Shown: positions 16,743 through 25,921, counted from the stretch's first letter. The stretch is DNA of 64,000 nucleotides from Roseomonas sp. HF4 (GCF_005222755.1 NZ_STGD01000004.1:310001-374000); one strand, 5' to 3'. Made by a program: numbers and translations. The notes: a model not told the origin generated them from the letters alone.

Positions 16743-18253
16743 CACGCCATGTTCACCATGATGGTCTTCTTGTGCGTGAAGTGCTCGAGCATCGCCTCGA
16801 GGCTTGCCTCCTTTCCGAGGCCCGACGACTTCACGCCGCCGTAGGACAGGTTCGCCTGCACGACGAGGTTCTGGTTGATCTGCACGAGGCCCGCTTCCAG
16901 GCGATGCGCGAGATCCAGCCCGACCTTGAGGTTGTTCGTCCAGAGGCTGGCGGCCAGGCCGTAGTCGCTGTCATTCGCCTCGGCCAGCACGCTCTCGGGG
17001 TCGTCGAAGGGCTGGATCACCGTCACCGGTCCGAAGATCTCCTCCTTCACGAGGCGGCTGTCCTTCGTGAGGCCGGTGAAGATGACCGGCTGGATGAACA
17101 GGCCCTTCTTCAGCGCCGGGTCGGTCGGCATGGCGGAGCAGACATGCGCGGTCGCGCCCGGCGTCGCGGCGCCTTCGGCGATGTAGGCGCGCACCTTCTC
17201 CATCTGGCCTTCGCTGACGATGGTGCCGATGTCGGTCTTCTCATCCAGCGGGTCGCCCATGACCATGCCGTTCACCGCGTCGGTCATCGCCTTGACGAAG
17301 CGGTCGAAGATCGGGCGCTCGACATAGATGCGGCTTGCGGCGGTGCAGGACTGGCCCTGGCGCGTGAAGCGCATCGACGTCAGCGCGCCGGAGACGGTCC
17401 TGTCGAAGTCGCAATCGGCGAAGACGATCATCGGCGACTTGCCGCCGAGTTCGAGCGTGACGGGGATCAGCTTCTCGGCCGCGGCGCGCGCCACGATCTT
17501 GCCGGTCTCGACGGAGCCCGTGAACGTCACCTTGCGCACGAGCGCGTGCGACACGAGCGGTGCGCCGCATTCCGGGCCGAAGCCGGAGACCATGTTGAAG
17601 ACGCCGGGCGGCAGCACGCGGTTCATGATCTCGCAGATGCGCAGCACCGCCAGCGGCGCTTCCTCCGCCGACTTCACCACCACCGTGTTGCCGGCGACCA
17701 GCGCGGGCGCGACCTTCAGCGCCATCAGCAGCATCGGCACGTTCCACGGGATGATGGCGCCGACCACGCCGAGCGGCTCGCGCACCGTCACGGACAGCAC
17801 GTTGGGCGCGAAAGGGACGCTCTCGCCCTTCAGTTCCGACCCGAGGCCGCCGAAGAACTCGAAGACATCGGCGACGACACCGGCTTCGACGCGGCTTTCG
17901 GTGCGCAGCGCCTTGCCCGTTTCCAGCGCGATCAGACGGCCGAGCTCGTCCACGTGTTCCTTCAGCAGCTGTGCGCACTGGTACACGAGGGCACCGCGCT
18001 TGCGGGCCGGGACCTTCGCCCAGTCCTTCTGCGCCTTGGCGGCATTCTGCACGGCGGCATCGACATCGGCCGCGTCGCCTTCCGCCGCGCGCGCGACCTC
18101 GGCGCCGGTCGCCGGGTTCACCACCGCGAAGGTCCTGCCGGAGCGCGCGGGCACATAGGCGCCGCCGATGAAATGAATGCCGGACAGCGCCTTGGCCAGC
18201 GCGAAGGGATCGGTGCTGGGCGCGGCAGGGGTGGGGTGCGGGCGGTCGAGCAT
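16742..18253 (-). CDS. NAD(P)-dependent aldehyde dehydrogenase
   Basis: This 503-residue cytosolic enzyme oxidises an aldehyde to its acid. Family motifs are intact: IIPWNVPMLLMALKVAPALV for cofactor and substrate contact, VTFTGSVETGK, the general-base motif LELGGKSP, and the catalytic Cys in RFTRQGQSCTAASRI. The C-terminal KEEIFGPV and SYGGVKSSGLGKE are also present. Start ATG 18253 follows CCGGAG at about 10-15 nt; an in-frame ATG about 13 codons earlier lacks a site. It is divergent from the CaiB-type CoA-transferase, with a hairpin-rich gap between them, and coupled to a lipoprotein gene. The substrate is not evident. Confidence 0.9.
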   Translation of the reverse strand: MLDRPHPTPAAPSTDPFALAKALSGIHFIGGAYVPARSGRTFAVVNPATGAEVARAAEGDAADVDAAVQNAAKAQKDWAKVPARKRGALVYQCAQLLKEHVDELGRLIALETGKALRTESRVEAGVVADVFEFFGGLGSELKGESVPFAPNVLSVTVREPLGVVGAIIPWNVPMLLMALKVAPALVAGNTVVVKSAEEAPLAVLRICEIMNRVLPPGVFNMVSGFGPECGAPLVSHALVRKVTFTGSVETGKIVARAAAEKLIPVTLELGGKSPMIVFADCDFDRTVSGALTSMRFTRQGQSCTAASRIYVERPIFDRFVKAMTDAVNGMVMGDPLDEKTDIGTIVSEGQMEKVRAYIAEGAATPGATAHVCSAMPTDPALKKGLFIQPVIFTGLTKDSRLVKEEIFGPVTVIQPFDDPESVLAEANDSDYGLAASLWTNNLKVGLDLAHRLEAGLVQINQNLVVQANLSYGGVKSSGLGKEASLEAMLEHFTHKKTIMVNMA

Positions 18254-18308
18254 CGGGCGGTTCTCCGGAGGCGGATTTCGGGCAGGCATAGACCCGCCCG
18301 GCGCCGGA

Positions 18309-18445
18309 GGGAACCGTGGGAACGCGGGGGCGCCGCCCCCTCGTGCTCCCCCGCCGAGGGCCGAAAGGCCCTCGGAACCCGATACCGCGCCACCATCGGC
18401 GGTTGGGTGCCAGGCGACGGTTCCCAAAGGCCTTTCGGCCTTTGG
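18309..18445. repeat. Nested inverted-repeat element between divergent genes
   Basis: Three dyads lie in the 303-bp gap 18254-18556. GGGAACCGT (18309-18317) is complementary to ACGGTTCCC (18417-18425). CCGAGGGCC-GAAA-GGCCCTCGG forms a perfect 9-bp hairpin at 18354-18375. CCAAAGGCC-TTTC-GGCCTTTGG forms another at 18424-18445, and its loop is the complement of the first loop. The rest of the gap is G/C homopolymer-rich with no gene. The promoters of both divergent genes must lie here. Confidence 0.75.
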
Positions 18446-18556
18446 TGGGGAGGGTGCGGGAGGGGCAAGGCCCCTCCTGCGGCGCTGCCCCCGGGTTGCC
18501 GCCGCGCAGGCCCGCGACTAAGCCTCCGCTCCGAGACCTGACCCCGGAGTTGCCTC

Positions 18557-19762
18557 ATGTCCCAGCCGGCCGGCCCGCTTTCGGGCCTTCGCGTCCTCGA
18601 CCTCACCCGCGTGCTCGCGGGGCCTACCTGCACGCAGATGCTGGGCGACCTCGGTGCCGAGGTCATCAAGATCGAGCGCCCCGAGGCTGGCGACGACACC
18701 CGCGGCTTCGCGCCGCCCTTCTGGCCCGAGACGAAGGAGAGCGCCTACTTCCTCGGCGTGAACCGCAACAAGAAGTCGGTCACGCTCGACATGGCGAAGC
18801 CGGAGGCGCAGGCGATCATCCACCGGCTGCTCGAGACTTCCGACATCCTGGTCGAGAACTTCAAGGTCGGCGCGCTGGCGAAATACGGCCTCGGCTGGGA
18901 GCAGCTGCGCGCGAAGTACCCGCGCCTGATCTATTGCTCCATCACGGGCTTCGGGCAGACCGGCCCCTATGCGCCGCGACCGGGCTACGACGCGCTGATC
19001 CAGGCGATGGGTGGCGTGATGTCCCTGACGGGCGAGCCAGCCGGCAGCCCCCAGAAGGTCGGCATCCCGGTCGCCGACCTGTTCGCCGGCCTCTATGGCT
19101 GCATCGGCATCCTGGCGGCGCTGAACCACCGCAACGCGACCGGTGAGGGCCAGCAGATCGACATCGGGATGCTGGATACGCATGTCGCCTGGCTCGCGAA
19201 CCAGGGGATGAACTACCTGGCGACCGGGGAGAACCCGCCGCGGCTCGGCAACCAGCACCCGAACATCAGCCCGTACCAGGAATTCCCGACGAAGGACGGC
19301 TACATCATCCTGGCTGTCGGCAACGACCCGACCTTCGAGCGCTTCTGCCGCGCCTTCGGCCAGGAGCACCTGTTGGCCGACGAACGCTTCGCCACCAACC
19401 CGAAGCGCGTCGCCAACCGCGACCTGGTGACGGCGACGCTGACGCCGGTGATGAAGACGCGCACCACGACCGAATGGGTCGCGGCGCTGGAAGCGCAGAA
19501 GATCGGCTGCGGCCCGATCAACACGCTGGCTGAGGTCTTCGCCGACCCGCATGTCCAGGCGCGCGGCATGACGCTCGAGATGGCGCATGGCACCGGCGCC
19601 ACGGTGAAGGTCATCGCCAACCCCGTGAAACTCAGCGCGACCCCGCCCACCTATCGATCGGCGCCGCCGGTGCTGGGCGAGCATACCGAGGACGTCCTGA
19701 CAGGGGTGCTCGGCATGGACGCCGAGGAGATCGCGGGGCTCCGGGCCAAGGCGGTCCTGTAG
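18557..19762 (+). CDS. CaiB/BaiF family (class III) CoA-transferase
   Basis: These 401-residue dimeric enzymes move CoA between carboxylic acids. The N-terminal LRVLDLTRVLAGPTCTQMLGD and EVIKIERPEAGDDTR are the usual Rossmann and CoA-binding segment. The expected catalytic aspartate is Asp174 in GIPVADLFAGLYG, the position equivalent to Frc Asp169. YCSITGFGQTGPYA and GNQHPNISPYQEF are further signatures. An alpha/beta hydrolase follows 28 bp downstream on the same strand, and a divergent aldehyde dehydrogenase lies upstream, so the set may form a catabolic module for an unidentified organic acid. Confidence 0.92.
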   Translation: MSQPAGPLSGLRVLDLTRVLAGPTCTQMLGDLGAEVIKIERPEAGDDTRGFAPPFWPETKESAYFLGVNRNKKSVTLDMAKPEAQAIIHRLLETSDILVENFKVGALAKYGLGWEQLRAKYPRLIYCSITGFGQTGPYAPRPGYDALIQAMGGVMSLTGEPAGSPQKVGIPVADLFAGLYGCIGILAALNHRNATGEGQQIDIGMLDTHVAWLANQGMNYLATGENPPRLGNQHPNISPYQEFPTKDGYIILAVGNDPTFERFCRAFGQEHLLADERFATNPKRVANRDLVTATLTPVMKTRTTTEWVAALEAQKIGCGPINTLAEVFADPHVQARGMTLEMAHGTGATVKVIANPVKLSATPPTYRSAPPVLGEHTEDVLTGVLGMDAEEIAGLRAKAVL

Positions 19763-19790
19763 CCGGCCCCGCCGGCGGGAGGAGGATGTC

Positions 19791-20624
19791 GTGCGCGAAG
19801 GCGCGGTGCGTTGGCTCTCGCCCGTCGGCTTCTTCACCATGCGCTGGTGGGAATGGGGCCCGGCGGATGGCGCGCCCGTCGTCTGCGTGCACGGCCTCAC
19901 GCGATCGGGGCGGGATTTCGACGCGCTGGCGCGCGCGCTCGCCGCGTCGGGGCGGCGCGTGGTGTGCCCGGACCTCCCCGGTCGCGGCGCCTCGGACTGG
20001 CTGCCGGACGGAATGCTCTACCAGCCGCCGGTCTATGTCGCGGCGCTGTCCTACCTGCTGGCGCGGCTCGACGGGCCGGTCGACTGGGTGGGCACCTCGC
20101 TCGGCGGGATCTGCGGCATGGGGCTGGCGGCGACGCCGGGCCACCCGATTCGGCGGATGGTGCTGAACGACATCGGCGCCTTCGTCCCGCAGGCGGCGAT
20201 CGCGCGCATCCGGGACTACATGACGCCGAAGCCTGTGTTCCGAGACATCCCCGCGCTGGAGGCGCATCTGCGCGAGGTGCACGCGCCCTTCGGCAGCCTG
20301 ACCGACGCCGAATGGCGGCACCTGGCCGAGACGTCGTCACGCCCGGCGGAGGGCGGCGTCGCGCTGCACTACGACCCGGCGATCGGCGCGCCGATTCGCT
20401 CGCAGCAGCCCCAGGCGCTCGACATGCAGGCGCTGTGGGAGAAGGTGACGATCCCGGTGCTGCTGATCCGCGGCGCGGCGAGCGACATCCTGTCGGCCGA
20501 GACCGCCAGCGCCATGGCCGCGGGCGCGAATGTGCAATTCGCCGAGATCGGCGGTGCCGGGCACGCGCCGGCGCTGATGGATGCGGCCCAGATCGCGCTG
20601 GTGGCGGAATTCCTCGGCGGGTAG
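19791..20624 (+). CDS. Alpha/beta hydrolase
   Basis: This 277-residue protein has the canonical fold: oxyanion region VVCVHGLTRSGRDFDALA, PDLPGRGASDWL, nucleophile elbow VGTSLGGICGMG (Ser about 103), acid within PVLLIRGAASDIL, and the catalytic His in GGAGHAPALMD. GTG 19791 has a strong GGGAGGAGG site 5 nt upstream, which fixes the start. It lies 28 bp after the CoA-transferase and is probably co-transcribed with it. It may cleave an ester or thioester in the same route. A weak convergent terminator-like hairpin overlaps its stop. Confidence 0.88.
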   Translation: MREGAVRWLSPVGFFTMRWWEWGPADGAPVVCVHGLTRSGRDFDALARALAASGRRVVCPDLPGRGASDWLPDGMLYQPPVYVAALSYLLARLDGPVDWVGTSLGGICGMGLAATPGHPIRRMVLNDIGAFVPQAAIARIRDYMTPKPVFRDIPALEAHLREVHAPFGSLTDAEWRHLAETSSRPAEGGVALHYDPAIGAPIRSQQPQALDMQALWEKVTIPVLLIRGAASDILSAETASAMAAGANVQFAEIGGAGHAPALMDAAQIALVAEFLGG

Positions 20625-20640
20625 CGGGACCGGCCCGCCG
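20615..20640. terminator. Hairpin between convergent genes
   Basis: CGGCGGG (20615-20621) pairs with CCCGCCG (20634-20640) across a 12-nt loop that contains the hydrolase stop. It lies between the ends of the hydrolase and the convergent dctM. There is no U-tract on either side, so termination is only inferred from position. Confidence 0.4.
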
Positions 20641-20642
20641 GC

Positions 20643-22049
20643 TCAGCGGAACACAGGCACGTCGTCGGTCGGCGGCGGCGCGGGCACGTCGATCGTCACC
20701 GTGGCGGGATCGACGCCGGTGCCGGTGTCGAGCCAATAGGTCACGCTCTCGGGCCACATGATGACGATGGCGACCAGCGTGAGCTGGAGGCACAGGAACG
20801 GGATGGCGCCCCAGTAGATGTCCTTGGTCAGGACTTCCTTCGGCGCCACGCCGCGCAGGTAGAACAGCGCGAAGCCGAAGGGCGGGTGCATGAAGGATGT
20901 CTGCAGGTTCACGCAGAGCAGCACGCCGAACCACACCAGGTTGATGTCGAGCTTCTGCGCCACCGGCACCAGCAGCGGCACGACGATGAAGGCGATCTCG
21001 AAGAAGTCGAGGAAGAAAGCCAGCAGGAAGACCGCGACGTTGACCACCACCAGGAAGCCCGTCTGCCCGCCCGGCAGGTGGGCCAGCAGGTGCTCGATCC
21101 AGATCGATCCGTCCACGCCCTGGAAGACCAGCGTGAAGACCGTGGCGCCGATCAGGATGAAGATCACCATGGCCGTGATGCGCATGGTGTTGGCCATCGC
21201 CTCGAACAGCAGCGCCCAGGTGAAGCGGCGGTTGATGACGGCGATGAGGATGGCGCCCATCGCGCCCATCGCGCCCGCCTCGGTCGGCGTGGCGAGGCCG
21301 AGGAAGATGGTGCCAAGCACGAGGAACATCAGCACGAGCGAGGGCACCATGCCCTTGATGACGCGCCAGTAGAGCGGCCAGCCGCGGAGCGTCCGCGCCT
21401 CCTCCGGCAGGGGTGGGACCTTCTGCGGCCAGACCGTGCTCACGAAGGCGATGAACAGCAGGAACAGCATCACCTGCATCATCGCCGGGCCGATCGCGCC
21501 GGCGTACATCTCGCCCACGGACTTGCCCAGCTGGTCGCCCAGCACGATCAGCACGAGCGATGGCGGGATGAGCTGCGCGATGGTGCCCGACGCCGCGATG
21601 ACGCCGGTCGCGATCCGCATGTCGTAGCCGTAGCGGAGCATGATGGGCAGGCTGATCATGCCCATGGCGATGACGCTGGCCGCCACCGTGCCCGTGATGG
21701 CGCCGAGGATCGCGCCCACCACGATGACGGCATAGGCGAGGCCGCCCGGCACCTTGCCGAACAGCTGGCCCGTGCCTTCCAGCAGGTCCTCGGCCAGGCC
21801 GCAGCGTTCCAGGATCGCGCCCATCAGCGTGAAGAACGGGATCGCGAGCAGAACCTCGTTCGACAGGATGCCGAAGACGCGCAGCGGCAGGTTGCCGAGA
21901 TAGGCGGTGGTGAAGAAGCCCATCTCGATCGACAGGAAGCCGAAGAAGAGCCCGACGGCCGAAAGGCTGAAGGCGACCGGGAAGCCCAGCAGCAGGAAGA
22001 TCACGAGGCCGCCGAACATCAGCGGCGGCATCAGGTCGAGGCTGATCAT
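20643..22049 (-). CDS. dctM: TRAP transporter large permease subunit
   Basis: DctM is the 12-helix membrane subunit of tripartite ATP-independent periplasmic transporters, which take up carboxylates using the sodium gradient. The 468 residues are hydrophobic throughout. Family segments include GFPVAFSLSAVGLFFG, FFTLMGAILERCGLAEDLL, GGLAYAVIVVGAILGAITGTVAASV and SGTIAQLIPPSLVLIVLGDQ. The C-terminus is Pro/Asp-rich and slightly extended. dctQ lies 4 bp upstream. No DctP binding protein is found next to the pair. Confidence 0.95.
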   Translation of the reverse strand: MISLDLMPPLMFGGLVIFLLLGFPVAFSLSAVGLFFGFLSIEMGFFTTAYLGNLPLRVFGILSNEVLLAIPFFTLMGAILERCGLAEDLLEGTGQLFGKVPGGLAYAVIVVGAILGAITGTVAASVIAMGMISLPIMLRYGYDMRIATGVIAASGTIAQLIPPSLVLIVLGDQLGKSVGEMYAGAIGPAMMQVMLFLLFIAFVSTVWPQKVPPLPEEARTLRGWPLYWRVIKGMVPSLVLMFLVLGTIFLGLATPTEAGAMGAMGAILIAVINRRFTWALLFEAMANTMRITAMVIFILIGATVFTLVFQGVDGSIWIEHLLAHLPGGQTGFLVVVNVAVFLLAFFLDFFEIAFIVVPLLVPVAQKLDINLVWFGVLLCVNLQTSFMHPPFGFALFYLRGVAPKEVLTKDIYWGAIPFLCLQLTLVAIVIMWPESVTYWLDTGTGVDPATVTIDVPAPPPTDDVPVFR

Positions 22050-22053
22050 CGCC

Positions 22054-22602
22054 TCACTGCTCCAGCTTCTCGTAAGCGGCGACGCGCGCCGCGTCGTCCT
22101 CGATGCCCCTGAGCGCGGCGATGCGCTTCACGAGTTCCGCCAGCCCCTGCAGCACGACCAGCGCGAAGCCCAGCGGCAGCAGCAGCTTCACCGGCCAGCG
22201 CAGCAGCCCGCCGGCATTGGGCGAGACCTCGTCGCGCATCCAGGAATCCAGGAAGAAGGGCCAGGTCATCCACGCCAGCAACAGCATGCCCGGCAGCAGG
22301 AAGAAGACGATGCCGAAGGCGTCGATCCAAAGGCGCGTGCGCTCCGAGACGATGCTGTAGACGAGGTCGACGCGCACATGGCCGTTGCGCCTCAGCGTAT
22401 GCGCGGCGCCCAGCATGACGATGCCGGTGAAGAGATACCATTGCGCCTCGAGCCAGGCGTTCGAGGACAGCGAGAAGGCGTAGCGCATCAGCGCATTGCC
22501 GGCGCTGACCGCGCAGGCGGCGAGCACGCACCATTCCGCGATGCGCCCGATGCCGGCGCTGACGGCGTCGATGCCGCGGCTGAGGCCGAGCAGCGCGCGC
22601 AT
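22054..22602 (-). CDS. dctQ: TRAP transporter small permease subunit
   Basis: DctQ is the four-helix small membrane subunit that works with DctM. The 182 residues show four hydrophobic segments and the family pattern NALMRYAFSLSSNAWLEAQWYLF followed by GAAHTLRRNGHVRVDLVY. Start ATG 22602 has GGAG 5 nt upstream. The C-terminal tail (ALRGIEDDAARVAAYEKLEQ) is cytoplasmic. It is the first gene of the dctQM pair; about 90 bp upstream lies a long imperfect hairpin. Confidence 0.92.
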   Translation of the reverse strand: MRALLGLSRGIDAVSAGIGRIAEWCVLAACAVSAGNALMRYAFSLSSNAWLEAQWYLFTGIVMLGAAHTLRRNGHVRVDLVYSIVSERTRLWIDAFGIVFFLLPGMLLLAWMTWPFFLDSWMRDEVSPNAGGLLRWPVKLLLPLGFALVVLQGLAELVKRIAALRGIEDDAARVAAYEKLEQ

Positions 22603-22944
22603 CTATGCTCCGTCGGGGCGTACCACGCGCCCCCGGTCCTGGCGCATGGCGCCGAGCCCCCCCTTGCCCCGTCCCGGATACCGCACGCAGCGCTGGAGCA
22701 GTGTCCGATCGGATGGAACCATGCGACCGGACGCCTTGCTCCAGGAAACACAGGATCCGGAACAGCTCATGCCCGCCCGGCGGAACAGCGTGGCGGTTCC
22801 CCGGGCCCGCCGCTGCTCTAGCCGCGCGCCACGGGCGATGCAACGCGCGAGGTGGGCAGTGCGAGCCGCCACCGCGCCTGAAGGCTGGCCCGATGGGAAG
22901 CCAGGGGCCTATCCTTCGCCCATGACTCGGCGCGTCGTCCGTCG
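22603..22944. other. Intergenic region between dctQ and hyfB
   Basis: This 342-bp stretch separates the divergent dctQM and hyf operons and must hold both promoters. I see no coding region. Its clearest structure is the 52-nt imperfect hairpin at 22693-22744. The part next to hyfB (22745-22944) is plain G/C-rich sequence in which I see no defined site. Confidence 0.5.
22693..22744. repeat. Long imperfect stem-loop, interspersed-repeat-like
   Basis: CTGGAGCA (22693-22700) pairs perfectly with TGCTCCAG (22737-22744). Inside it GTCCGATCGGATGG (22703-22716) pairs with CCATGCGACCGGAC (22719-22732) at 12 of 14 positions around an AA turn. The GTCCGATCGGAT-GAACCAT core recalls intergenic palindromes I associate with other alphaproteobacterial genomes; that link is from memory and untested. 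It could be a repeat, a small RNA or an operator. Confidence 0.65.
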
Positions 22945-24960
22945 GTGCTGACCTTCTTCGCCCTGCTGGTGGGCGCGCTTGCGGCACTCGGGGCCGCGTC
23001 GGTGGCGCTTGCCCGGTCCGCCGCCGGCAGCCGGGCCGTGTACGCGGCCTGCTGCGCCGCGGGCGTGCTGCTGGTCGCGGGCGGCGTCGCGGGGCTGCTC
23101 GGCGGGCCGGCGGTGCTGGACCTGCCCTTCGGGCCGCCCTGGGGCGCGGCGCGGCTCGCGATCGACCAACTCTCCGCCTGGTTCCTGCTGCCGCTCGGCG
23201 CCTCGGTCGCCGCGGCCTCGCTGTATGCGTGGGGCGGTGTCCGGGGCGCGGTCGCGCCGCGGCTGCTGGTGCCCTGGCCCATCTTCCTGGCCGGCATGGC
23301 GCTGGTCGTGCTCGCCGCCGACGGCTTCACCCTGCTGCTGGGGTTCGAGGCGATGTCGCTCGCCTCCTGGGCGCTGGTCGCGCATGACCACGCGGCGGCG
23401 GAGAACCGCCGTGCGGCGCGCATCTACCTGGGCTTCGCGGGCTTCGGCGGGCTGGCGCTGGTCGCGGCCTTCGGGCTGCTGGCCGGCGGCGCCGGGGAGG
23501 TCGCCTTCGCCGTGCTGCGCGACGCGCCGCCCGAGGGCTGGCGCGCCGCCGCCGTGCTGGCGCTGGTGCTCGCCGGCGCGGGGTCCAAGGCCGGGCTGTT
23601 TCCGCTCCATGTCTGGCTGCCGCTCGCGCATCCGGCGGCGCCGTCGCATGTGTCGGCGGTGATGTCGGGGGCGATGACCAAGGTCGCTCTCTATGTCCTG
23701 GCGCGCTTCGCCTTCGACCTGATGGGGCCGGCGCAGCCGGTCTGGCTCGGCGCGCCGCTGATCGCCCTGGGCGCCGCCTCGGCCGTGATCGGCGCGCTCC
23801 GCGCCAACCTCGAGGACGACACCAAGACGCTGCTCGCCTGCTCCACCGTCGAAAATGTGGGGCTGATCGCGATCGGGCTCGGCCTCGCACTCGCCTTCCG
23901 GGGCGCCGACCTGCCGGCGCTGGCGGCGCTGGCCGCCGGCGCCGCGCTGCTGCACGCGCTGAACCATGCCGTCTTCAAGACGCTGCTGTTCCTGGCGGCG
24001 GGGGCGGTCCTGCACGGGGCGCTGTCGCGCCGGCTGGATCGCCTGGGGGGCCTGATCCACCGAATGCCCGTCACGGCCTGGGCCGCGCTGGTCGGGATCG
24101 CGGCCGCCGCATCCCTGCCGCCGCTGTCGGGCTTCGCCTCGGAATGGCTGCTGCTGCAGGCGCTGCTGGCGGCATGGCGGGTGGGCGACCTCGCCTTCCA
24201 GATGGGCGTGGCCGCCGTCACGGCGCTGGCGGCGCTGGCCGTCGCGCTGGCTGCCGCGGCGATGGTGCGGTTCTGGGGCCTGGTGTTCCTTGGCCGCCCA
24301 CGGACACCCCGCGCGGCAGGGGCGGAGGATGTGGGCGGCGCGGCCCGCTGGGCGCTGCTGCTGCCGGCCGGGCTGACGGTGCTGCTCGGCCTGCTGCCCG
24401 GCGTGATGCTGGATCTCGCCGAGCCGGCACTCCGCCAGATGGCCGGCGCCGCGGCGCCGCGGACAGGGCTGCTTATGGTGGGCGCGGCCGAGGGCGGCGC
24501 CCGCTACTGGCCGGCCTTCGCGGCGCTGCTGGTCGCGGCGGCCGTGGGCGGCGTCGCCTGGTGGGTGCGCCGGCGGGCGCCGGCCGGCGTCGCGCGCGGC
24601 CCGGCCTGGGATTGCGGCTACATCGCCCCCCCCGCGCACCTGCCCTTCGGCGACCCGGCGACGCAGCCCTCCGCCGCCGGCTTCGGCCAGCCGCTGCGGC
24701 GGATGCTGGGCGCCGGCCTGCTCGCGGCGCGGGAGGAGGTCCGGATGCCGCCGCCCGGATCGACGCTGCCCGCCGTGCTCGAGGCCGGGTATCGCGACCC
24801 GGCGCTGGCCGCCCTCGAAGGCCCGCTGCCGCGCTGGCGGGACGCGCTGGCAGCGCAGGCCGAGCGGCTGCGCGACCTGTCCATCCGGCAATGCCTCGGC
24901 CTGACCTTCGGCACCGTGGTGCTGATGCTGGCGCTGCTGGCCTGGATGGGGGCGCGCTGA
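22945..24960 (+). CDS. hyfB: Hydrogenase-4 component B-like antiporter subunit
   Basis: HyfB is an Mrp/NuoL-type proton-translocating membrane subunit. The 671 residues carry the Proton_antipo_M core (GFEAMSLASWALVAHD, GAGSKAGLFPLHVWLPLAHP, SHVSAVMSGAMTKVALY, HALNHAVFKTLLFLAAGAV) and about 14-16 hydrophobic segments. The C-terminal extension has WDCGYIAPPAHLPFGDP, which is typical of HyfB/HycC. GTG 22945 is the only start in frame before the first helix. It opens a tight operon hyfB-C-E-F-G-I; no hyfA or hyfH ferredoxin gene is present. Confidence 0.93.
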   Translation: MLTFFALLVGALAALGAASVALARSAAGSRAVYAACCAAGVLLVAGGVAGLLGGPAVLDLPFGPPWGAARLAIDQLSAWFLLPLGASVAAASLYAWGGVRGAVAPRLLVPWPIFLAGMALVVLAADGFTLLLGFEAMSLASWALVAHDHAAAENRRAARIYLGFAGFGGLALVAAFGLLAGGAGEVAFAVLRDAPPEGWRAAAVLALVLAGAGSKAGLFPLHVWLPLAHPAAPSHVSAVMSGAMTKVALYVLARFAFDLMGPAQPVWLGAPLIALGAASAVIGALRANLEDDTKTLLACSTVENVGLIAIGLGLALAFRGADLPALAALAAGAALLHALNHAVFKTLLFLAAGAVLHGALSRRLDRLGGLIHRMPVTAWAALVGIAAAASLPPLSGFASEWLLLQALLAAWRVGDLAFQMGVAAVTALAALAVALAAAAMVRFWGLVFLGRPRTPRAAGAEDVGGAARWALLLPAGLTVLLGLLPGVMLDLAEPALRQMAGAAAPRTGLLMVGAAEGGARYWPAFAALLVAAAVGGVAWWVRRRAPAGVARGPAWDCGYIAPPAHLPFGDPATQPSAAGFGQPLRRMLGAGLLAAREEVRMPPPGSTLPAVLEAGYRDPALAALEGPLPRWRDALAAQAERLRDLSIRQCLGLTFGTVVLMLALLAWMGAR

Positions 24961-24961
24961 G

Positions 24962-25921
24962 ATGGCCGCGGTGCTCTCGGTCCTCGCGCAGCTGCTGCAC
25001 ATTGCGCTGATCCTGGCGGCCGCGCCGGTGCTGACGGGCGTCATCCGCTGGCTGAAGGCGCGCATGATGGGGCGGCGCGGGCCGCATCCGCTGCAGCCGC
25101 TGCGCGACCTGCTCAAGCTGCTGCGCAAGGTGCCGGTGCTGGCGGAGAACGCCTCGGCCGTGTCGCGTGTCATGCCCTATGTCGCGGCGGGTGCGGCCAT
25201 TGCCGCGGCGGCGCTCGTGCCCTCCTTCGCGCGCGGCATGGCCCTGGCGCCGCTGGCCGACCTGCTGCTGGTGGCGGGTCTGCTGGCGCTCGGCCGCGTG
25301 GCGATGGCGCTGGCGGGGATGGATGTCGGCACGCCCTTCGGCGGCCTCGGCGCGGCGCGGGAGATGTCGTTCGCCGCGCTGGCCGAGCCCGCGCTGGTCG
25401 TCGCCGCGCTCTCGCTCGCGATCCTCGCGGGCACGACGAACCTCGACGCCATCGCGGCCGGCTTCCGGGATGGCGGGCTCGGGCTGCGGGTCTCGCTCGG
25501 CCTCGCGCTGGTGGCGCTGCTGGCGGTGGCCGTCGCCGAGAACGCGCGCATCCCGGTCGACAACCCCGCGACCCACCTGGAACTGACCATGGTGCACGAG
25601 GCGATGATCCTCGAGGCGTCCGGCCGGCATCTCGCCTTGTGGGACTTCGCCGCGATGCTGCGGCTGACGCTCTGGCTCGCGCTGCTGGTCGCGGTGTTCC
25701 TGCCGGTCGGCCAGGCGCCGGCCGGGGCTTGGCCGCATCTCTGGATCCCCGGCCTGCTCGCCTGGGTCGCGAAGATGGCGGGCCTCGCGCTGGCGCTGGC
25801 GGCGTTTGAGAGCGCGATCGCCAAGATGCGCGTCTTCCGCGTGCCGGAATTCCTCGGCGCCGCGCTGCTGCTCGGGCTGCTCGGCGCGGTGCTGCTGTTC
25901 GTCTCCACGAGGCTGGCATGA
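24962..25921 (+). CDS. hyfC: Hydrogenase-4 component C-like (NuoH/HycD family) membrane subunit
   Basis: This 319-residue protein is the NuoH-type subunit that links the peripheral redox arm to the proton-pumping arm. Recognisable segments are GVIRWLKARMMGRRGPHPLQPLRDLLKLL near the N-terminus (read as MMGRRGPHPLQPLRDLLKLL), AENARIPVDNPATHLELTMV (about 195-214) with the conserved acidic loop, and about eight helices. ATG 24962 starts 1 bp after the hyfB stop, and its own stop overlaps the start of hyfE as ATGA. Confidence 0.93.
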   Translation: MAAVLSVLAQLLHIALILAAAPVLTGVIRWLKARMMGRRGPHPLQPLRDLLKLLRKVPVLAENASAVSRVMPYVAAGAAIAAAALVPSFARGMALAPLADLLLVAGLLALGRVAMALAGMDVGTPFGGLGAAREMSFAALAEPALVVAALSLAILAGTTNLDAIAAGFRDGGLGLRVSLGLALVALLAVAVAENARIPVDNPATHLELTMVHEAMILEASGRHLALWDFAAMLRLTLWLALLVAVFLPVGQAPAGAWPHLWIPGLLAWVAKMAGLALALAAFESAIAKMRVFRVPEFLGAALLLGLLGAVLLFVSTRLA

